Positions 23,096-35,241 of a stretch of 64,000 nt of DNA are shown here, piece after piece. The DNA is from Viola odorata. Taxonomy: Eukaryota; Streptophyta; Magnoliopsida; Malpighiales; Violaceae. The position numbers and the translations under genes are program-made. The notes under the pieces are model-generated. The model ran no database searches and had not been told where the DNA came from. It was given only the letters and a program-made list of their open reading frames with translations. How positions within the stretch are numbered: the stretch's first letter is position 1; every line of letters begins with the position of its first letter. Where the stretch lies: positions 32,314,719 through 32,378,718 of the forward strand of contig OY829541.1 of NCBI GenBank assembly GCA_963691705.1. Direction: 5' to 3'.

Positions 23096-24489
23096 AATGA
23101 ATCCATCAAAAATAAAATGTTGTATAATAAATCCATAAAAAATAAAATGTGTACAATTCAACATTAGTTGACAGAATATATTGTTAACAGTAACAACAAG
23201 TTCGCTCCTTAGAGAACAAGGGCTTAATTTAAATTTCCAATTAAGAACTAGTGTAACAAAATGAAATAAACGTTTTTATGATGCAAATATATTAACAAAT
23301 ACTAAGATTAAAGTGAGAATGTAACATAGTAATAAGGAACAAAATGGGAATTGTGAGGGTAAAATTAAGATACTTCTCAACGTCATAATTTATAAATATT
23401 GATCATTGATGCAAAAATATTCAGAACTGATTTTGTAGGAAAATTATGAAAATTAGGTTCACTTAGACTTGCTAATCTCCTCCTACATCAAGTCACTTAA
23501 ATAGACACTCTATTAAGAACTCTAATCACCTAGCGACCCTAAGGTTCACTTATAAAATTTAATTAGCTGATTAATAAAAACAGGGAGAGACTTCCCTAGA
23601 TCAAAGGATCGATTCACTTATCACATTAAGCCAAATTATTCTCTTTCTCTAGACCAAAGAGCAAATCCTATACTGAAATCGATCTAGTCGTTTACTGTAT
23701 CTTTTTAATAATATAGTCCCAAAGTCACCAACATGTATTTTATTTTTCATTTACTATTAAAATTTTAAAATTAGATTTGATATCCCACTTTTAAGAAAAT
23801 AAATTACACATTTGGCCCAAAACTATTCCATAAATTTTTAAAATTACACTTGAGATCTCATTTAAGAAAATAAATTATATATTTGGCCCAAAAGTAACTC
23901 CTGAGTATCCGTTAATATTTATAAAGTATCCCATGTGTGTCCAAAACGTATCAAATTTAAATTTAATATGTTATTAATATTGTGAAATATCCCATCATAT
24001 CTAATACGTATCCAACTTATCGGGCAAGTATCGGATACTTACCCATATTTGCAGTATTCGTACTTCATAGCTAATTAGGGACGGAGCGAGGGGGCAAGGG
24101 GTGCCCCTATTTTTTAAAGCTTCTAATATAATCCATAACTCTTTAGATTTTTAATTAATCTTACTTTTATTTATCAAAACTTATATTTCACAGTTGGACT
24201 CAAGAAATAATTTTAAATTAAATTAACTTTCTAATATTAATGATAAATAAATCAAATCTTCCTAAATATGTTTATTAACTTTTATACTTTTCTTAAGATA
24301 TAGTTCCTATTTCAAAAAAAAAAATAGTTCCTAAATATTTTATATATATTAAAGAATATAAAAGTTAAGAAATAGTATATAATATCACGCAATTTCTTAC
24401 AAAATTAAATTAGTCTAGCTACGTTGACCTTCCCAATAAAATGGAACCCGAAAATAAAATGAAGTAAATCAAAGAGATTTATTTTCCCC
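23096..24489. other. AT-rich intergenic sequence with short tandem repeats
   Basis: No gene. A 73-bp imperfect tandem duplication sits at 23767-23912, each unit ending in TTTGGCCCAAAA, and a smaller duplication of AATCCATmAAAAATAAAATG at about 23100-23150. Near 24078 a fragment reading AGGGACGGAGC resembles a MITE end, without a partner. Confidence 0.5.
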
Positions 24490-25684
24490 AATTAATTAAA
24501 ATCCAATCCAGTTTTTTGGATAAAGACCCTTTGTACTAAAAAATAAACATACTCCTAATTCAAATTGACCTCTCCTGAACTACTAGTCAATTGCAAACGC
24601 ATGCCCCTCTGTTAGTCAACCTTGACGCCCATCAAAGTGACCTCTCACTCCCGGTTGCCTTTTCCTTCCCGGTTGACAGCTGAATTAATTTTTGGATCCT
24701 CCTCTGACATGATTTTCCTTTTTTTTTTGCAACATTTTCATTTCTTATTTTCTTACTCCTTAATTTATTTCTTTCTTTCTTTTTCTTTTCCAACCTTCTT
24801 TTCTTTTATTCTCTTTCGTTTCTTTTTCTTTTTCTTTTCCCTTTCTCCCTTTCCTTCGTCACCATCCTCTTCTTTTCTTTCTTCCTTTCTTATTTCTTAT
24901 TTTCTTATCATTAATTTCTTTCATTATCATTATTTTCTTATTTTCTTATTTTCTTATTTTCTTATCATTAATTTCTTTCATTTCCAGCATTTAATCAACT
25001 CAAAGAAATTAACCCACCACCACCACGCCATCTCCATCTCCACCGCCTTCTTCCTAGAAATTAATCAATTAACCCACATCTAAACCACAAAAACAAAAAT
25101 ACAGAGAATAACAAAAATTAAAAATTAATCAATTAAACCACAAAATCAAAAATGCAGAGGATAACAAAAATTAAAAATTAATCAATTAAATCACAAAATA
25201 AAAAATGCAGAGGATAACAAAAATCAAAAATTAATCAATTAACCCACATCTAAACCACAAAATCAAAAATACAATAAAAAATACAATCAGATCTGACCAT
25301 GAAAAGTTTGATTTCTTGCATATCTACCAAGAAAATGAATCTGCAGCAAAATGAAGAAGAAAATGAAGAAACAGAGGAGGAGGAAGACGAAGGTTTCTTG
25401 TTGTCGGTGGCGTCGACTGGTGGTGGTTGGTTTCTGTTGTCGGTGGCCGGTGGTGGTGGTTGTTTACAGCTACAGGTGGCGGCGACCGGTGGTAGAGGCT
25501 GGTGGTTGTTTACACCGGTGGGTGGTGGTGGTGGTCGGAGGCGAGAGGAGTGTGAGGGTTGGATGAGAAAATGAGGAGTGAGAGTACTGGATTGGATTTG
25601 AATTTTTTTAGTTCAGGGGAGGAGTCTGTGTTTTTTTTTTAGTACATGGGGCCTTTATGCAAAAAAAACCCTAATTTTAATTAG
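24490..25684. mobile_element. Mutator-like fold-back element, about 1.2 kb
   Basis: The two ends are imperfect inverted repeats of about 90-110 bp: the left reads AATTAAAATCC, TTTTTTGGATAAAGACCC and TGTACTAAAAAATAAACA, and the reverse complement of the right reads AATTAAAATTAGGG, TTTTTTGCATAAAGGCCC and TGTACTAAAAAAAAAACA. Long inverted ends fit non-autonomous Mutator-like elements. No clear 9-bp target duplication was found, so the superfamily is an inference. Inside are T/C-rich low-complexity DNA, a 53-bp tandem repeat and a short GC-rich frame. Confidence 0.55.
25085..25245. repeat. 53-bp tandem repeat, three units
   Basis: Units starting at 25085, 25138 and 25191 each read CACAAAA...AATGCAGAGGATAACAAAAATyAAAAATTAATCAATTAA with few changes. 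The repeat lies inside the fold-back element. Confidence 0.75.
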
Positions 25685-26873
25685 CCGTTGGAGTTCATAT
25701 ATTCCTTTTTCGAACAAGGCTTTTGTGGAGGGGTCCTCCCTGGTTGACGATGGACTGTAAGGATATAACTAGGTCGAGTTTTTTTATAAAAGAAAAAAGA
25801 AAAAGGAAATTGATTATATTATTAATTAGGGTAAAAGGTTGCAATTTAACTCTATAATTCTTTAAAAGTTACAATCTTAATATTTCTAGTGGTTAAAAAA
25901 TTTATGCAAATTTGAGAGAAAAAGTGTAACAGATATGGGAGAATTCACTCAACTAAAAATTGAAAAAAATAATGAGCATTTAAAAAAAATATGTAATAAG
26001 GAATAAATTAAAAAATAAATTATAAATAAATTATTTTATTTTTTTATTGTATTAAGTTCTACTATGTTAGTAACATGTTTTGTCCAAATTTCATAATCTT
26101 TTGCATTTTTTTATTGTTTGTTTTGAATTTTTTAAGCATTTAAAAGGTTAAAATTGTAATTTTCAAAAAGCTATAAGGTTTACACTTATAAAGTTTTTTT
26201 ATTTAATTTACCTTATTAATTACTATTAGAAATGAAACCCATAACTCAAATTATAAAAACGATATATACTAATCAATTGAGTTACAACATTTCCTAAGCT
26301 AGATGCATAACATTGTTTTGTAACAGCAGTAATTAAATTAAACCCCAATAAAAAGAAAAAGAAAAAAGAAAGGAAAAAGGAAGAGAAAAAAACAGTAAGA
26401 GCAATAATTAAAGTTTATGAATCTACTATATTAGTACTAGTAATATTAATATAGTAAGGGATCGGGTTCGGGTTCGGGTTCGGGTAAACGGGTAAGAGAG
26501 AGAGAGGAGAAAAGCAGGCTGAGGACGCTTTGACATCTTGACTCATGGCGTGACTGGCTCTGCTCTGCAGAAGGAAGACGGAAAGTGTAGACGATGGTGA
26601 GATCCCTAGCAAGTACCCGTTGACCTAAGACGTGCGTTTTAAATTCATTTCCTTTTTCCATTACCATTTCCATTTGCATTCTTCAATCACTAGCAAAAGA
26701 AAACAAAACAGATTTCAATTCCTGTTTCCTACCCCATAAACAGATAATTATAAACAAGAATCTGTTCAATTCGCTTGCCTTTTATATGCACTCGGCCACC
26801 ACATTACTCTTTGTAGTGTTATCGGTTTCGTTTCATTCCATCTCTTCCTCATCGTCTGCTGCTCTCTCCAACA
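25685..26873. other. Upstream region of the GT31 gene
   Basis: No gene. It is AT-rich to about 26450, then a short CGGGTT repeat (26463-26487) and a more mixed sequence up to the start codon. TTTTATATGC at 26781 could be a TATA element, 90 bp before the ATG, but this is only a guess. Confidence 0.4.
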
Positions 26874-29800
26874 ATGAAGAGCCGTGGAAGTACAGTCGCC
26901 AAAGTCTCTTTGAGATGGATTCCCTTTCTCTGCCTCTCTTGCTTTGCTCTTGGAATTCTCTTCTCTAACAGGTTGTTTCCCCACTCTCTCTCACTTTGTA
27001 ATTATCGGATTTAGAATGATCTCATTTCATGCGGACTTTGATTCTGTTTTCAAGGTTCTGGGACTCGCAGGAATCAAACAGCCAGCTCATTTCCAGGCGT
27101 CGAAAAGAACAAGAGCTTCAAGTTGTCTCTGAGGATTCCTCAGCGCAGAAGGTATAATATACTATTCGTCTGAGTTATATCTCTCTGTTTAATTTAAAAG
27201 GAAAAAAAAAGGTTGCTTCTAAAGTTTCTGTTTTTCTTGGGGGGTTTTAATTAGAAACCTGCACAACGTAGAGATGTGATGGACGAGGTTCTGAAGACTC
27301 ATGATGCAATCCAGTGAGTGATGTTACCTAATTTGTCTTCCTGTAAAATTAGTTTTTAGTTCTCTTTTTTTCCCTTTTGGGTGTGATTGTTAACTTGTTG
27401 CTTCCTTGTTTGTGGATGGATCACTCTGGACCTGCCAGATCACTCGACAAGTCTATTGCATTACTTCAAATGCAATTAGCAGCATCTCGGAGTTCTCAGG
27501 AGCTGAACTTGAGTGATTCCACTCCTGGTCTTTCAGCCTTGACTCATGTCAGCACTCCGAGACCGAAAGTGTTTATGGTTATGGGAATTAATACTGCTTT
27601 TAGCAGTAGAAAAAGGCGCGATTCTGTTAGAGAAACTTGGATGCCTCAAGGTTTGATTCTGCAATTCGGTACACTTTTTTTGGTGTTGTATGTTGATCTA
27701 TTAGTATTGGTTTGAGCTTTTCTTTTCTGTATTTTGATCAGGAGAGAAGCTTGTTCAGTTGGAGCGTGAGAAAGGGATTGTTATACGGTTCATGATTGGC
27801 CATAGGTGAATTGCTTTATTCCCTACTTTAAAGTTATCTTGGGGTCAATGGGAGAAAAGTTAGGACTTGAACCAAAGAAATGGCTCATTGGTGCCTATTT
27901 AATCAGTGGTGCGATCCTGTTTAGTGAATGTACTATTACTTTTGCCAAGTTCTTGTGTTTCAGATTATACGACTGGTTCATCGTAGCAAAGGCATAATAT
28001 ATCACTGGTCTTGCGCTTTCTCTAACTTATACTTCGTGAACTTGAATGCTAATATCTCTATATTGTCTTTGTTTCACTTGGTTTGTTTGAGTCTTGTTTT
28101 GAATGATACTTTATTTTACTTGCTTATCTTCCTTCCAATATAATCCTTATTAAGTTGTTAATGTTAGAGATTTTAGTTTAGCTAAAGGTTTGAGTACAAG
28201 AACAATGGAAGTTGAGCATTGACCCTTGGTAATGGTATTTCCTATTTGTTATCATCTTTCACCTTTCTTGTTTGTGTTGCTCTCCAATGCAGCATCCAGT
28301 GTTCTGTTACAACTTCGATGTTGCAAGCAGTCAGTCTAGAATTACAAAATTAAGATGATACTTTGATTATTTCATGTGGCTTGACATGATGATAGGGATG
28401 CTGATACTATTATTATCTTTATCACATGAAGTTGATGGCTGACTTTATGGTATCTGTTTGGTGTTTGCAGTGCAACATCCACCAGCATTTTAGATAGAGC
28501 CATTGATTCAGAAGATGCTCAACACAAGGATTTCCTTCGGCTGGTGAGGGAGCTCAGAAATCTTTTTGTATTTGGGAAAACATGGAGCAATGTAGTAGGA
28601 ATGTGGTCATATTTTTGTGTTGTTTTTGTAGGAGCATGTTGAAGGATACCATGAATTGTCTGCAAAAACAAAAATATTCTTTTCCACAGCAGTTGCAAAG
28701 TGGGATGCTGAATACTATATCAAGGTGGACGATGATGTTCATGTAAATCTTGGTAGGCAGTCTCGTAGCATCTTTTGATACGTTGTTGAGAATATGTTCA
28801 CCATCATTACCAAAGATGAATTTGTTGCAATTAAATCCTGTAGGTATGCTAGCTGCTACTCTTGCTCGACATCGATCAAAGCCCAGGGTGTACATTGGAT
28901 GTATGAAATCTGGGCCTGTACTCTCGCAAAAGTAATCTTTTTGGACTTTTTTATAGATAGTTGAGTTTTCCTGGCCTTTTGTCCTTACAAGATGGCATCA
29001 CATTGATCATTTTCTCGTTCTATTTTAATTCAGAAACGTCAAGTATCATGAGCCAGAGTATTGGAAATTTGGGGAAGATGGGAACAAATACTTCCGACAT
29101 GCAACTGGTCAAATATATGCGCTCTCGAAAGATCTCGCCACTTATATCTCCATTAACCAGTAAGGACATTAATTTTTATGTGGAGTTTCATTAGACCTAA
29201 TTCAGTATTTCCTGAGCAACTGTATTCATGACCGTCATCCCTTTTTTTCTTGTGATTCGTGATTTTTTCCAAGACCGCCAGCAGAATTATTTTCCTAGTA
29301 GTTTTGATTCAATTTTTTCAATTTCAGTGTGGACGTCTCTCATGCCCTAGAGGCACTTTAAAAGTTTCAATCTTTGGCATGTATCTGTTAGGAAAAATTT
29401 AAGGTGTCAGTTAATCTACAGAAATAACAAATGAATAGTGCAATCAGTACCTTCATAACTTTGATATTTCTCATGTGGGTTTCTTTTATTATGAGAGTAT
29501 TAAAGTTGGATGCACGCTGGCTGTTCTTGCAGGCCAATATTGCATAAATATGCCAATGAAGATGTGTCACTTGGTTCATGGTTTATCGGTCTTGAGGTTG
29601 AGCACATTGATGACCGGAATATGTGCTGCGGTACTCCACCAGGTACTGACCTGAAAATATCCCTACTATTATTCTCCTCTGTCCAAAACCAAGTATAGTG
29701 ATCCAGCTAGTATGGTGATATTGCATTGTATCTAGAATTGGCCGAGAAGATATGCTGCTCGTGTTTAAGGCTCGTATATTTGTAAATACAGGCCTTGGTC

Positions 29801-30011
29801 AAAGTGCCTTGTTAGGCACTAACTCCTGCCTCTCTCTGACTTTTGTATGTTTGCCTCTACAGATTGTGAGTGGAAGGCTCAGGCTGGTAATGTATGCATT
29901 GCATCTTTTGACTGGAGCTGCAGTGGTATCTGCAAATCAGTGGAGAAGATGAAATTTGTTCATGAAAGGTGTGGTGAAGGGGACGGAGCTGTGTGGAGTG
30001 CTCTCTTCTAA
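26874..30011 (+). CDS. Beta-1,3-galactosyltransferase-like protein (GT31 family), 398 aa, 11 exons
   Basis: Exons: 26874-26971, 27055-27151, 27255-27313, 27439-27650, 27742-27805, 28471-28543, 28632-28752, 28844-28931, 29034-29159, 29533-29642, 29863-30011. All junctions fit GT/AG and the summed length is 399 codons. The product is a type II Golgi membrane protein: a short basic tail ([14 protein letters not shown]), one membrane anchor (about residues 15-32, [16 protein letters not shown]), a stem of the DUF4094 type, then the GT31 domain with [13 protein letters not shown], the metal-binding DDD (about 234-236, in [14 protein letters not shown]), YPKY-type region [11 protein letters not shown], and [18 protein letters not shown] (about 320-335). 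The C-terminus is Cys-rich ([14 protein letters not shown]). The family transfers galactose from UDP-Gal in beta-1,3 linkage, in plants on arabinogalactan proteins or N-glycans; the acceptor cannot be told from sequence. All expected motifs are present. Start chosen because MKSRG and the anchor are family-typical. Confidence 0.93.
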
Positions 30012-31164
30012 TTCAGGTGGCTGTGTTTCGATAGGAAAGGAGATTAGATAATTTTTCGCGTGGTGTTAAAGAAGGCGAGAGGTGGAACAGAGTTTGCAGG
30101 AAGAAGTTTATCTGGAGACGAGTTTCAAAGACTTTCAACATCTTGAACAGAATGGGAAGTTTCAATCAAGGTGCTAGCTGTTTTTATCGAGACAGGTTTT
30201 TGAAGATTTTGTTCGATAGATTGCCCATATATATATTTTTACTCTCTTTCGTGTGTGCGCGCGCGTGCTTGTGGATGGATATACAAAAAAGGGCATGTAC
30301 GTGGTACACCCACCCGTTATACATTAGATATAGGTGTTGAATAGTCCTTTAATTTGATTGCAAAATGAAAAAAGTATGTATTTATAATTTTAATGTAATA
30401 AATTAGTAGTAATTATTTATATAACATTTAGATTAAAATATCTAATAAACTAATGACCTTAAAAAATACTTCATTTTAATTAAAACAATTCGTACAATAG
30501 CTTTTAACTAAACCTATTTGCTTCATTTTACAAAACAACACATCATAGTATAGCCGGGCAAACAAGCACTAAGAAAATAAGAGAAAAAATGTCACCTTTG
30601 TTCTCACCAGTTACAAACCAAAAATCTGCATCTCACTCTGTGTTGTTATACAAAATAATTGTGAGGGCCAGTTACAATTGAAGTTGTTGAAGTTGTTGGT
30701 AATGTAGAAAATTAAAGCTCGAGTCAGTGTCTGAAATTGCCAAGCATAAGAGTAAGGGTTTCAATCTTTTCAACCAGGAATTAAGGAGTTTGTGGATTGG
30801 TAGTCATGCTTTTTTGCTTCTAGGCTGAATTAAGTTAGGATACTGAAACTTGCTGCCGTAAATATTATGGCTTGGGCACTAGTTGATAATGTACGTGCTT
30901 CATAAGACTTGAAACGTAAATGTGAACTTTGGCTAGCTTTTTGAAAATGTCACTTGATCGATTATGGCAAAGACTTAAGTTTTACTGTTCCCATGCTTTC
31001 CTCTTTTCTTAAGTTCTTATTTTACTTTTTACATTTTCCTGGTTAAAAGCTAAATAATGCTTAAGCTTTGATTTTTGGTCAACCTCAAACTTTTTGAATG
31101 TTTACTAACTATAGTACAGAACCATATGCAATATAACTGATATTTTTTATCTCTCAATAATGCA
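30012..31164. other. 3' region of GT31 and intergenic sequence
   Basis: The first part is the likely 3' untranslated region. A GTGTGTGCGCGCGCGTGC alternating run at 30251-30268 could adopt Z-DNA. The rest is AT-rich with no gene recognised. Confidence 0.5.
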
Positions 31165-31231
31165 GGTTGGAGACTTTGCTAATTGCTTGATCGAGGCTAG
31201 AAAAGAGTTGCAGCACAAGTATGTTGCTAAT
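31165..31231 (+). other. Possible orphan exon cut by element E
   Basis: A pyrimidine-rich stretch ending TAATGCAG is followed by an open stretch reading VGDFANCLIEARKELQHKY, which looks like protein-coding sequence rather than the AT-rich surroundings. It runs straight into the left LTR of element E at 31232. I do not recognise the protein, and no continuation was found on the right side of E. It could be a captured gene fragment or chance. Confidence 0.3.
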
Positions 31232-32400
31232 TGATATGATCCGACTCTCGGGTGTGAGGATCGAATGATAGCACACGATTTGAGGATCTAGCTCTAAAGT
31301 TTATTACTCACAAACACATGAAAAATAGTAGGAAATATGGATGAAACAAAGATGGAGACGCACAGCGGAAATAGAAGATAAATACCCGGATTAAAGGCGA
31401 AAGAGGTCAGGGATGATAGTCGGAACAACGATCGATTGAACACTTGAGATATGCTAGTTGAACGGCTTGAACACGGGCAGAATGTTCAAGAACACAAATC
31501 ACTTAATATTCGAATTCAAATGCTCACACAAAGGAAGTAACAACGGATTACACAAAGGGTGTGTTTTATCAAGATTTCACCGAGGGCCAAGGGTTTGAGA
31601 CTCGGATCTATGGATGATAAAACAATGATGAATTTACGTCTTATCCTTGCGAGGTATCAAAACACCATCAAGCTTAGAATCCCACAAGCGTTGAGCTTCG
31701 AACGAATATGGAAGGAATATTCTCAACTTAACAAATATTCATCAATCAAAAGCTGACTGTAAATGTACATGGAACTAGCTATTTATACTAAGTTACAAAA
31801 ATATGAGCATTTTATGACAAATTTTCCCTTCTAAATAACTAAAAGAATTAAAGAATTAAAATCTCATTTTCGCCAATTGGTTCAAGGATTAACGGTATGT
31901 TGTTAATGCCTTAACAGCATGCCGATAATCTCACAAAAACTTGGCTCAAAGATTGTCTTCAACTATCGGTTTACCGATAGCTTCCCTACATAGTGCTGGT
32001 GCCTAGGAAGTTCGGCCATGCGGGTGGCCTAAGACTCGACCGATACACCGTCGGGTGTCGATTCCCGGTATTCCCTTAAGGTGCCCGGTATGTGCTGCTT
32101 CAAAAGGTAGCACCCGATATCTTCCTGATAACTAGGCCAAGCGGGAGGTCGAAGGTCAGGCAGATATGCTGATGGGTGTCCGTTCCCGGTAGTGTGCACA
32201 TCCTGCTCTTGGGTTTCGTATAAAGCTCGGTCTCCATTAAGGCTCGTTCCTCGGGTAAGTGCTGGATTGGATGTCTATTTTCGGTAACTTCAATTAGTTT
32301 TCCCGGTAATTGATCATTCTCGGTAATGTATTGGTTGGGTCGTTGACTCTCGATAGGATACGTGAACATCCTCAAAGTTAGGCTAGGCGTGAACATATCA
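31232..32400 (-). repeat. Element E left (3') LTR, 1169 bp
   Basis: Begins TGATATGATCC and ends CATATCA, a perfect 7-bp inverted end pair. Just to its right, the minus strand reads CGAAGGGAGAGG, the polypurine tract. A TATA-like TATAAATA lies on the minus strand at 31787-31780. The first 475 bp match 35242-35716. Confidence 0.8.
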
Positions 32401-32403
32401 TCA

Positions 32404-33960
32404 CCTCTCCCTTCGAAAGGATTCGTCCTCTAATCCATAGCATTATTTCTGGAGTATCGGCTTGGCCACTCACAACTCAAAATGCTTTGCAAGGAACACC
32501 TCAATGTATGTTCATGACACTGCCTAGGAATGTAGCTAAGGAAAGGATCCTCATAAGCGCCGAATTCCTTGACAAATTCGTTAGGTAGTTCCTCGTTTTT
32601 TCTCAAATTTGTTGCCCTCTCTTGTTTGTCGTCACTCTTTTCACTCCTAAAAGTGACATTTCCAAACTCAAATAGAGGGTTGAAAAAAACATTAAACACT
32701 TGTGGTTCAATGGTCACACCCGAATCATTGGTGTTACTAAGCGATGTCATCATCAGGCGGACTGGAAAAGATATCATCTTCCGGCGGGCTGGAAAAGATG
32801 TCATTATTGGGTGTGCTGGATAAATTGTCATTATCGGGTCGGCTAGACAAGATGTCATTATCTGCTGCGGTGGAAAGGCTATCATTAACGGGCGGCATGG
32901 AACCAATAGCCTCAGCTGGTGGGGTGGGGACTTTGTCATTATTGGGCGAGTTGTTTGTACCACTCCCTTTCTCCTCAACCATTCGACACTTTTCAATCAC
33001 ATTTGGTAGGCAAGGTTGAGAGAGTATAGGTGGCGTTTGGGATGGGCTATGGCTTGGATTCCTTGAGGACTCCCGAGCTTCCCTTTTCAAAGCAAAATGG
33101 ACCATGGAAGGTAGGCTTGTAAACTCATAGAGTTCTAGCCGACTGTTAATCCTTTCGTTCAACCCATTTTCAAACAACGCCATGATTATTCCCTCGTCAC
33201 TTTCTTGAATGTGAGTTTTGATGAGTAAATCATCAAACTCCTTATAGTACTCCAGCACAGTTTTGGTCCCTTATTGGAGGGAGGACAGTTCATCTTCTAA
33301 TAATTGAAGATAATGGGAGGACATGAATCGTACTCTCATCACATGCCGCATTTCCTCCCATGTTCTGCTTCTTGCTCCTTCTTAGGCTCCTACGGTACCA
33401 CCAAACATAGGTATCATCATCAAACGTTTGGATAGCAAGTCCAATTTTCTATTTCTCCGACAGTTGATGACAATCAAATTTTCTTACAAGGCGGTATTCC
33501 TATTCAATAAAGTCTGTCGGGTAGAAGGTGCCTCTCAAAACATGGAGTACAAACAGTCAGTGTTGAGAAGTGGCGTGGTCTTGAGGGGTACGACCACTAG
33601 TAGTGGGGCCATGACCAAGGCTTTGATTGGAAATGGAACCTAGGCCATAGCGTAAGACACAAGGACTTGGGGGGTCTTCGTACTCTTCATCCTCACCACA
33701 ACTTACTTCACTTTCCGTTTGGTGTTCGCCCGCACTATCACTGCTATACTCGTAGCCACCTTTATCGGAAGGATCGTATGCGTCATGACCATGCACTTGG
33801 TAACTATCATATGCATGAGGACTGTAGTCATTATCACCATACGATCCATAATTCTCATCACCATTAGGCTGACAATAAGCGTCACCATATGAATCATAAC
33901 CATCATCATTGCATTGATAGCTATCGATATCATAATATATATAGTTTGTTTCCTTTTTCC
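32404..33960 (-). pseudogene. Element E: gypsy gag only, pol deleted
   Basis: From right to left on the minus strand: an N-terminal part (about 33960-33557, acidic and G/Y-rich), and the Retrotrans_gag core RTWEEMRHVMRVRF, MSSHYLQLLEDELSSLQ, LEYYKEFDDLLIKT, NERINSRLELYEFTSLPSMVHFALK (33380-33075). An S/P-rich stretch, a 9-residue repeat (32895-32743) and a tail follow, leading to RTNPFEGRGDD at the polypurine tract. That last motif is the usual C-terminus of gypsy Pol, so protease, polymerase and integrase have been lost between gag and the Pol tail. Stops (near 33280 and 33390) and frame changes break the remaining gag. E would depend on another element for movement. Confidence 0.78.
32743..32895. 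repeat. 27-bp minisatellite inside element E gag
   Basis: Five to six 27-bp units follow each other, each coding on the minus strand for nine residues of the form DNDILSSRP, DNDNLSSTP, NNDIFSSPP, EDDIFSSPP. The unit length keeps the frame. Confidence 0.85.
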
Positions 33961-35241
33961 TTTTTGTAGGTGCAATGTCACGAGAAAGTACACATATATA
34001 TGTATACGTTAGTGAAAATACACCCTCACGTGTTTACACTTGTGTTTAAACACTCGCAAAAATTGTACTCACAAATTCTCTCAATTTCTTGCAATCAACT
34101 CCGTGCATTCACAAGCTTTTAAGCTAGTAACTTCAAGTAATCAATCACAAGGAGACAGACTCGAGAAAGGCAAGAAAGAAACGAAGAAAAGAGACGCAAA
34201 CACACAAAGGTTCAAGTGTAGTGACCAATCAGTATACCGTTAGGGTACTATCGGTATGTCGTTAACTGCTGAAAAAATTTGGCAAAATTCTGAACTTGGC
34301 AGTAAGGAAGAACAAAGATAAGAGAGGACCCGAAAGGAATAAAGACTGACAAACTTGACAAAGAAGACTGACTCAAAATATATCGGTATGTCTAGGGGAT
34401 ATACTAGACTCGGTGAAAGACTCGGAAGACTTGGGAAAAGTATCGAACAACTTTTGGGCTAGAATATGTGGTTTTGTGGAGTATTTTTGAGAAAGTAGGA
34501 GAGAGGGGCGGCTGACTTGTCCCATGCATTTAATGCAAGGGATGGACATGTGATGATTGCCGACTTGATAAAATAATTGTTTAAAGGGAAACACAAGTAT
34601 TTGGCTTTTGAAAGTATTTTTGGATCAAGATTTCTGTTTCCTCACTCATGCTTCTCTCTCAAATGGATGAACAAGATGAACACCAAGAGCACACCAAGAA
34701 CACTCTTCCAGATTTTAGCCTTTTAAGCTAGCAAATGTTACCACAAAATTCACCAATTTATATTACACAATACTAGACTCAGAGAACAAGATTTAGGACT
34801 CAAGAAAAAAAGACAAATGGACAGATGAAGACTCGATTAACACTGTTCACAAGTTAAACAACGTCAAATTTAAAACAACTCAAGAACACTAATGAACATG
34901 GACTGCCTCGGTTGGCGATTCTGTTCCTGCTCGAATGAGGGTTCGGATGATATTTTGAAGGGTGACACAAGTACATCAACTCAAGAACACATAAACACAA
35001 AAGAATGACAAAAAACTTGACACTTTTGGTTTTGTAGTTCCGGACAGAACTGACTCTCTTTTGTTGGACAAAAAAACTCAAGATGAAAGCACAAATACTG
35101 TTTTATCAAGATTTAGCTGAGGGCCAAAAGATTGAGACTCGGCTCTATGAATAATAAAATAGAGATGACACTAATGAACAACACAACGAAATTGGACAGA
35201 ACGAAGAAAAATTCAAGAGCGCCGAAAGCTCCGCTACCACC
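33961..35241 (-). other. Element E leader with embedded LTR-like segment and primer site
   Basis: No gene. At 35098-35160 a stretch (TTTTATCAAGATTTAGCTGAGG, then TTGAGACTCGGCTCTATG) copies part of the LTR near 31565-31630. The primer site core TGGTAGCGGAGC lies on the minus strand at about 35228-35240, next to the LTR start at 35242. Confidence 0.65.

Noticed and set aside
23096..24489. Hidden gene or array in the long AT-rich stretch
   Set aside because: Only short tandem duplications seen; no coding pattern or RNA gene.
24622..25083. 153-codon frame rich in F, S and L
   Set aside because: Low-complexity TTC/TTT tract read through; no domain.
26460..26490. CGGGTT repeat resembling telomeric sequence
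   Set aside because: Only a few units of GGGTTC type, not the plant telomere repeat TTTAGGG.
33667..33993. Plus-strand His-rich and minus-strand Met-rich frames
   Set aside because: Repeat-driven alternatives to the gag N-terminus of element E on the minus strand.
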